Source: CBDVBZ01 sp965372355
GTDB taxonomy: Bacteria > Krumholzibacteriota > Krumholzibacteriia > WVZY01
DNA: 33,519 nt
NCBI GenBank assembly: GCA_965372355.1
Contig: CBDVBZ010000022.1
Span: forward strand, 1 to 33,519
Direction: 5' to 3'
Shown in pieces: positions 30,674 through 33,519 of this stretch. Position numbers and translations under genes: made by a program. The notes under the pieces were generated by a model, which made no database searches, was not told the DNA's origin, and saw nothing but the letters and a program-made list of their open reading frames with translations. The first letter of the stretch is position 1. The number at the start of each line of letters is the position of its first letter.

Positions 30674-32557
30674 ATGACCCAACGACGCCTCATATTGGGA
30701 ACAGCCGGTCATGTCGACCACGGCAAGACCAAACTCGTGATGCTTCTCACGGGCTGGGATACCGATCGGCTAAAGGAGGAGAAGGAACGCGGCATCTCGA
30801 TCGAACTCGGGTTCGCGCCATTGAAGCTCGCCGGGGAGACCATGATCGGGGTTGTGGATGTCCCGGGGCACGAGCGGTTTGTCAAACACATGGTGGCCGG
30901 TGCGGGCGGGATCGACATGGCGATGCTCGTCGTGGCGGCGGACGAGGGCGTCATGCCGCAGACACGCGAGCATCTCGAGGTGCTGAGATCGCTGTCCGTT
31001 GCGCACGGCGTCGTAGTCGTCACCAAGATCGACCTGTCGTCTCCCGACCTCAAACCAATCCTCTACGACGACATCGCCCAGCTGGTCGAAGGCACGTTTC
31101 TCGAGACGGCCCCAATCGTGGAGACATCGATTGTCACAGGTGAGGGAATGGAGAGCCTCCGGCAGACGCTTGGAGAAATCGCCGCGACGGTTCCCGACCG
31201 GGATACAAGCGGCCCGTTTCGTTTGGCGATCGACCGCGTCTTTCACAAACAGGGGATCGGTGTGGTGGTCACGGGCAGCGGCTACTCGGGGTCGGTCGCT
31301 GTCGGCGACAGCGTGCAGTTGCTCCCGTCCGAAAGAGCCGTCCGTGTCCGCGGGATCCAGTCGTTTGGCGAACAGCGGCAGAGGGGGTATGCCGGCGAGC
31401 GGCTTGCCATCGCGCTTCAGGGGGCAAAGCTCGACCAGGTCTCACGCGGCGATATGTTGGCGACGCCTTCGTGCTTCGCGGTTAGCTATATGCTCGATGC
31501 CCGGATATTCGTCGCCCGGTACGACACGTTCGAGCTCAAGCAGCGTGAACGCGTTCGAATCCATCACGGGGCGCGCGAGGTGTTCGGGCGCCTGGTTCTC
31601 TTCGAGGCGGACAGCGTTCGGTCGGGAGGCGAATGCCTCGCCCAGCTGCGGCTCGAGACACCGATTGTCGCCGACGAGGGGGACTACCTTGTGCTGCGGA
31701 AGTACTCGCCGTCGCGCGTGGTTGGTGGCGGTCGCGTCATCGACCCCCGGCCCGAGAAACACCACAGGAGTGATTCAAGCGTCGTCGAGAATCTCAAGGT
31801 TCTCGAAGAAGGCGATCCGGCCGACCGCGCGGCAAAGCAGGTGCAGGTGGCGGGACTGGCGGGTGTGAAGGTCGCGGAGGTGGACGAGGGCGCCGTCCGG
31901 ACGTTGCTCGATGACGATCGGGTTGTCGTTTTCGACAAGATGCTCTTTGACGCCGAAGTGCTCCGGTCCCTCGCCGAAGAAATCCATACGCTGGTGGCGA
32001 GCTACAATGAGAAGTATCCGCTGCGCTACGGTCTGGACAAGGAGGAGCTGAGACAGCGGGTCCGGTTTCCCCATACCGCGGCCACCTTCAATCGTGTGCT
32101 CGAGGCGGTTGCGAGAACGAGTGGTATTTTCATCAAGGGTAACTCGGTGCGGGGTGGGACGGAGGAGGTTCGGCTGCCCGGCGACGTATCCCGTCAGGTC
32201 GATGAGGTCGAGGCGGTGATCAGAAGGGCAGGTTATCTGCTTCAGCGACAAGCAGACATCGCCGCCAACCGCAAGGGTGGAGTCGAGCTTGCAGAGGCCC
32301 TGCAGTTTCTCCGGGATGCGGGTCGCGTCGAGAAGGTGGGCGAGGATCTGTATATCCATGCCGATGTGCTCGCGTCAGGTATCGCCCACTTGAAGCAATG
32401 GTTCCGGTCGCAGCCCACCATAAGTGTTCCCGAATTCAAAGACCTGCTGGGTGTTACCCGTAAGCAGGCAATACCGTTGCTGGAGTATCTGGACTCGAAC
32501 CGCTATACCTCGAGGCGGGAAAACGTTCGTGTTCCAGGCGCCGGCCTGAGCGGATAG
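30674..32557 (+). CDS. selB: Selenocysteine-specific translation elongation factor SelB
   Basis: 627 residues. The GTPase domain has G1 GHVDHGKT (12-19), switch I ERGISIELGFA, G3 DVPGHERFVKHM and G4 TKID. The RGISIELGFA switch and the absence of an EF-Tu tRNA-acceptor pattern point to SelB, as does the long C-terminal region (about 370-627) of winged-helix repeats, ending with QPTISVPEFKDLLGVTRKQAIPLLEYLD, which bind SECIS hairpins. SelB delivers Sec-tRNA to in-frame UGA. selA, selC and selD are not in the window. It follows murA by 47 bases including a hairpin. No Shine-Dalgarno is evident at the ATG. Its presence implies the genome encodes selenoproteins. Confidence 0.95.
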   Translation: MTQRRLILGTAGHVDHGKTKLVMLLTGWDTDRLKEEKERGISIELGFAPLKLAGETMIGVVDVPGHERFVKHMVAGAGGIDMAMLVVAADEGVMPQTREHLEVLRSLSVAHGVVVVTKIDLSSPDLKPILYDDIAQLVEGTFLETAPIVETSIVTGEGMESLRQTLGEIAATVPDRDTSGPFRLAIDRVFHKQGIGVVVTGSGYSGSVAVGDSVQLLPSERAVRVRGIQSFGEQRQRGYAGERLAIALQGAKLDQVSRGDMLATPSCFAVSYMLDARIFVARYDTFELKQRERVRIHHGAREVFGRLVLFEADSVRSGGECLAQLRLETPIVADEGDYLVLRKYSPSRVVGGGRVIDPRPEKHHRSDSSVVENLKVLEEGDPADRAAKQVQVAGLAGVKVAEVDEGAVRTLLDDDRVVVFDKMLFDAEVLRSLAEEIHTLVASYNEKYPLRYGLDKEELRQRVRFPHTAATFNRVLEAVARTSGIFIKGNSVRGGTEEVRLPGDVSRQVDEVEAVIRRAGYLLQRQADIAANRKGGVELAEALQFLRDAGRVEKVGEDLYIHADVLASGIAHLKQWFRSQPTISVPEFKDLLGVTRKQAIPLLEYLDSNRYTSRRENVRVPGAGLSG

Positions 32558-32586
32558 CCCCAAGAGTTCCTATCGGCTTTCTATCC

Positions 32587-32614
32587 TTGAATCTCAAAGG
32601 GGATGTGCTATACT
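32587..32614 (+). promoter_or_regulatory. Candidate sigma-70 promoter for the small exported protein
   Basis: TTGAAT (32587-32592), 16-base spacer, TATACT (32609-32614), about 110 bases before the start codon at 32728. It is in the gap after selB, so the last gene is probably its own transcription unit with a leader of about 105 bases. Confidence 0.45.
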
Positions 32615-32727
32615 AGTTTGGGAGCTAATAAATACGAGATCACAACGTTCAACTCCACCACGACAACTAAGCACGGATTCGCCGTATGGAGCTCTCGCGG
32701 ATGTACGCATTCCAAGGAGGGGAAGGA

Positions 32728-33111
32728 ATGGATCTACGCGTCAGGGCAATAAGCGCCTTGCTGGTAATTGCTTTCCTGACCGTCCCGTCGTTAGTGGCGT
32801 CTGAGCAGCTCGTTGCACCCCTGGAACGTGGCATCCAGCCCGGGGTCACGACGGTCCAATACGCCAACCAGACGCTGGTGTTCACGACAGCGGTCGCACT
32901 CAAGATCAAGCTGACGGTGGCGAGCGCCGGCCACGTCGAGCTGAGCTTCAAGAAAGCCGCTTCGCGCGACCAGGGCCAGGGCATGGCGGGTGCCTCAGCC
33001 GGGCAGACCATCATCTTCTGGGAACAGGCTGCCCAGGATATATTCGAGGGTTTTGCCACGGATAACTGGACCGATATTCCGCTCGGTGAGGGCGGATGGA
33101 CAGAAAAGTAA
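32728..33111 (+). CDS. Small secreted protein of unknown function
   Basis: 127 residues from ATG 32728, which has AAGGAGG (32714-32720) 7 bases upstream; an in-frame ATG at 32686 would add 14 residues in front of the signal peptide and has no good ribosome site. A Sec signal peptide is clear: basic MDLRVR, hydrophobic ISALLVIAFLTVPSLV, likely cleavage after VAS. The mature part is about 102 residues, cysteine-free, with beta-prone stretches (TTVQYANQTLVFTTAV, ALKIKLTVASAGHVELSF), a Gly/Ala/Gln-rich linker (DQGQGMAGASAGQ) and an acidic, Trp-containing tail. I do not recognise the family. Own promoter and strong Shine-Dalgarno suggest good expression. Confidence 0.75.
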   Translation: MDLRVRAISALLVIAFLTVPSLVASEQLVAPLERGIQPGVTTVQYANQTLVFTTAVALKIKLTVASAGHVELSFKKAASRDQGQGMAGASAGQTIIFWEQAAQDIFEGFATDNWTDIPLGEGGWTEK

Positions 33112-33120
33112 AACAGTTTG

Positions 33121-33164
33121 CCGACCGTTAAAATTCTTTACAACTCCCCATCAAAAACGGTCGG
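33121..33164 (+). repeat. 9-bp inverted repeat after the small exported protein gene
   Basis: CCGACCGTT (33121-33129) and AACGGTCGG (33156-33164) are perfect complements around a 26-base A/T-rich loop, starting 10 bases after the stop codon. TTCTTG follows, so this could be a weak terminator; the wide spacing also allows a regulator site. Confidence 0.4.
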
Positions 33165-33233
33165 TTCTTGCCTGCCCCCAACCCGGGCTTTCCGTTAGTC
33201 TTTCCTTTTCAATAGGTTAGGTTGGCGTCTATT

Positions 33234-33250
33234 TGTTGCTTTTTGCAACA
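33234..33250. repeat. 6-bp hairpin just upstream of the sigma-54-like site
   Basis: TGTTGC (33234-33239), TTTTT loop, GCAACA (33245-33250). It directly abuts the -24 element at 33252. Confidence 0.4.
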
Positions 33251-33251
33251 T

Positions 33252-33267
33252 TGGCACGTTAGTTGCC
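33252..33267 (+). promoter_or_regulatory. Near-consensus sigma-54 (-24/-12) promoter
   Basis: TGGCACGTTAGTTGCC matches the textbook TGGCACG-N4-TTGC(A/T) at every fixed position except the last, with GG (33253-33254) and GC (33265-33266) 12 bases apart. Predicted start is near 33278, pointing rightward out of the window. Confidence 0.6.
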
Positions 33268-33277
33268 CTCTTAGTTG

Positions 33278-33519
33278 CGCCGTTCTGGCTTTCGCTGACG
33301 AATGGCGTGTTCCTACGGACGAGGGAGCACAGGAAGAGGGAACATTCGGTGGCAAAGAGGGTTGTACGTGTGAGTGCCTCACGCCCTTGCAGGGGGCTTG
33401 GAGGTCGAGAGCACCTGTCACCTTCCCCTGAACGGCTTGTCAGGCCAGTGAATCATAGCCCTTGCCCTTAGCGTGATTCTTCTGGCGTATACCCTCTTGG
33501 ATGCGAGCAGAGGCATGTC
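33278..33519 (+). other. Non-coding, possibly transcribed structured region downstream of the sigma-54 site
   Basis: No believable ORF is seen in these 242 bases. Local hairpins are present: GTTCC (around 33310) with GGAAC (around 33340), GTGAG-TGC-CTCAC (33370-33382), and GCCC-TTGCA-GGGGGC just after it. It may be the 5' leader of a gene beyond the window or a sigma-54-dependent small RNA. Confidence 0.35.

Noticed and set aside
30674..32557. A selenoprotein gene near selB
   Set aside because: All annotated genes end naturally at full family length; no in-frame TGA followed by conserved coding sequence was seen.
33222..33431. Short plus-strand frame across the sigma-54 site
   Set aside because: Its start lies upstream of the predicted transcription start, and the composition is unlike neighbouring proteins.
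1..33519. tRNA, rRNA, CRISPR, insertion sequence or prophage genes
   Set aside because: By eye no T-loop/cloverleaf pattern, regular spacer array, transposase or phage gene was found; a covariance-model scan would be needed to exclude divergent RNAs.

Overview
The window carries about 20 protein genes at moderately high GC. It looks like the chromosome of a Gram-negative-type bacterium: there is a lipoprotein signal, MurA, GSI-beta glutamine synthetase with a full GlnD/GlnE/PII circuit, 6-7-helix sensor kinases, and a rho-rpmE-DUF1385-prfA-prmC-murA order shared by several deep bacterial phyla. I cannot assign a phylum from the sequence alone, and an uncultivated lineage is possible. There is no transposase, prophage, CRISPR array, tRNA or rRNA.

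Layout. 1-297 (minus): 5' part of a membrane-protein gene, possibly a CPBP-type protease, cut by the window edge. 474-2734: HAD phosphatase and bifunctional NAD(P)HX repair enzyme Nnr. 2876-10402: nitrogen block with glnA, glnD, convergent glnE and glnB. GlnA keeps its adenylylation tyrosine and GlnB its uridylylation tyrosine, so the classical cascade appears complete. 10459-11490: tsaD (tRNA t6A). 11491-12077: long non-coding stretch with a helically phased TTCC array and a sigma-54-like site. 12078-20592: signalling operon of five genes: receiver-GGDEF-like protein, soluble histidine kinase, two very large membrane kinases each ending in GAF-HD-GYP, and a lone receiver. 20675-22903: priA. 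22904-23348: non-coding, with two tandem sigma-70-type promoters and a structured RNA candidate resembling 6S RNA. 23349-24440: TPR lipoprotein. 24441-24813: rho leader. 24814-32557: rho, rpmE, DUF1385, prfA, prmC, murA, selB. 32728-33111: small exported protein of unknown function. 33112-33519: non-coding, with a near-consensus sigma-54 promoter and structured sequence.

The most interesting system is the 12-20.6 kb signalling operon. Two ~1,000-residue proteins fuse a membrane sensor, GAF, complete histidine kinase, second GAF and a C-terminal HD-GYP domain in one chain without an intervening receiver. The second copy has lost the HD histidine. With a degenerate GGDEF protein and a lone receiver beside them, this suggests a phosphorelay tied to cyclic-di-nucleotide turnover or sensing. 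SelB indicates a selenoprotein-making cell, but no selenocysteine codon was identified here.
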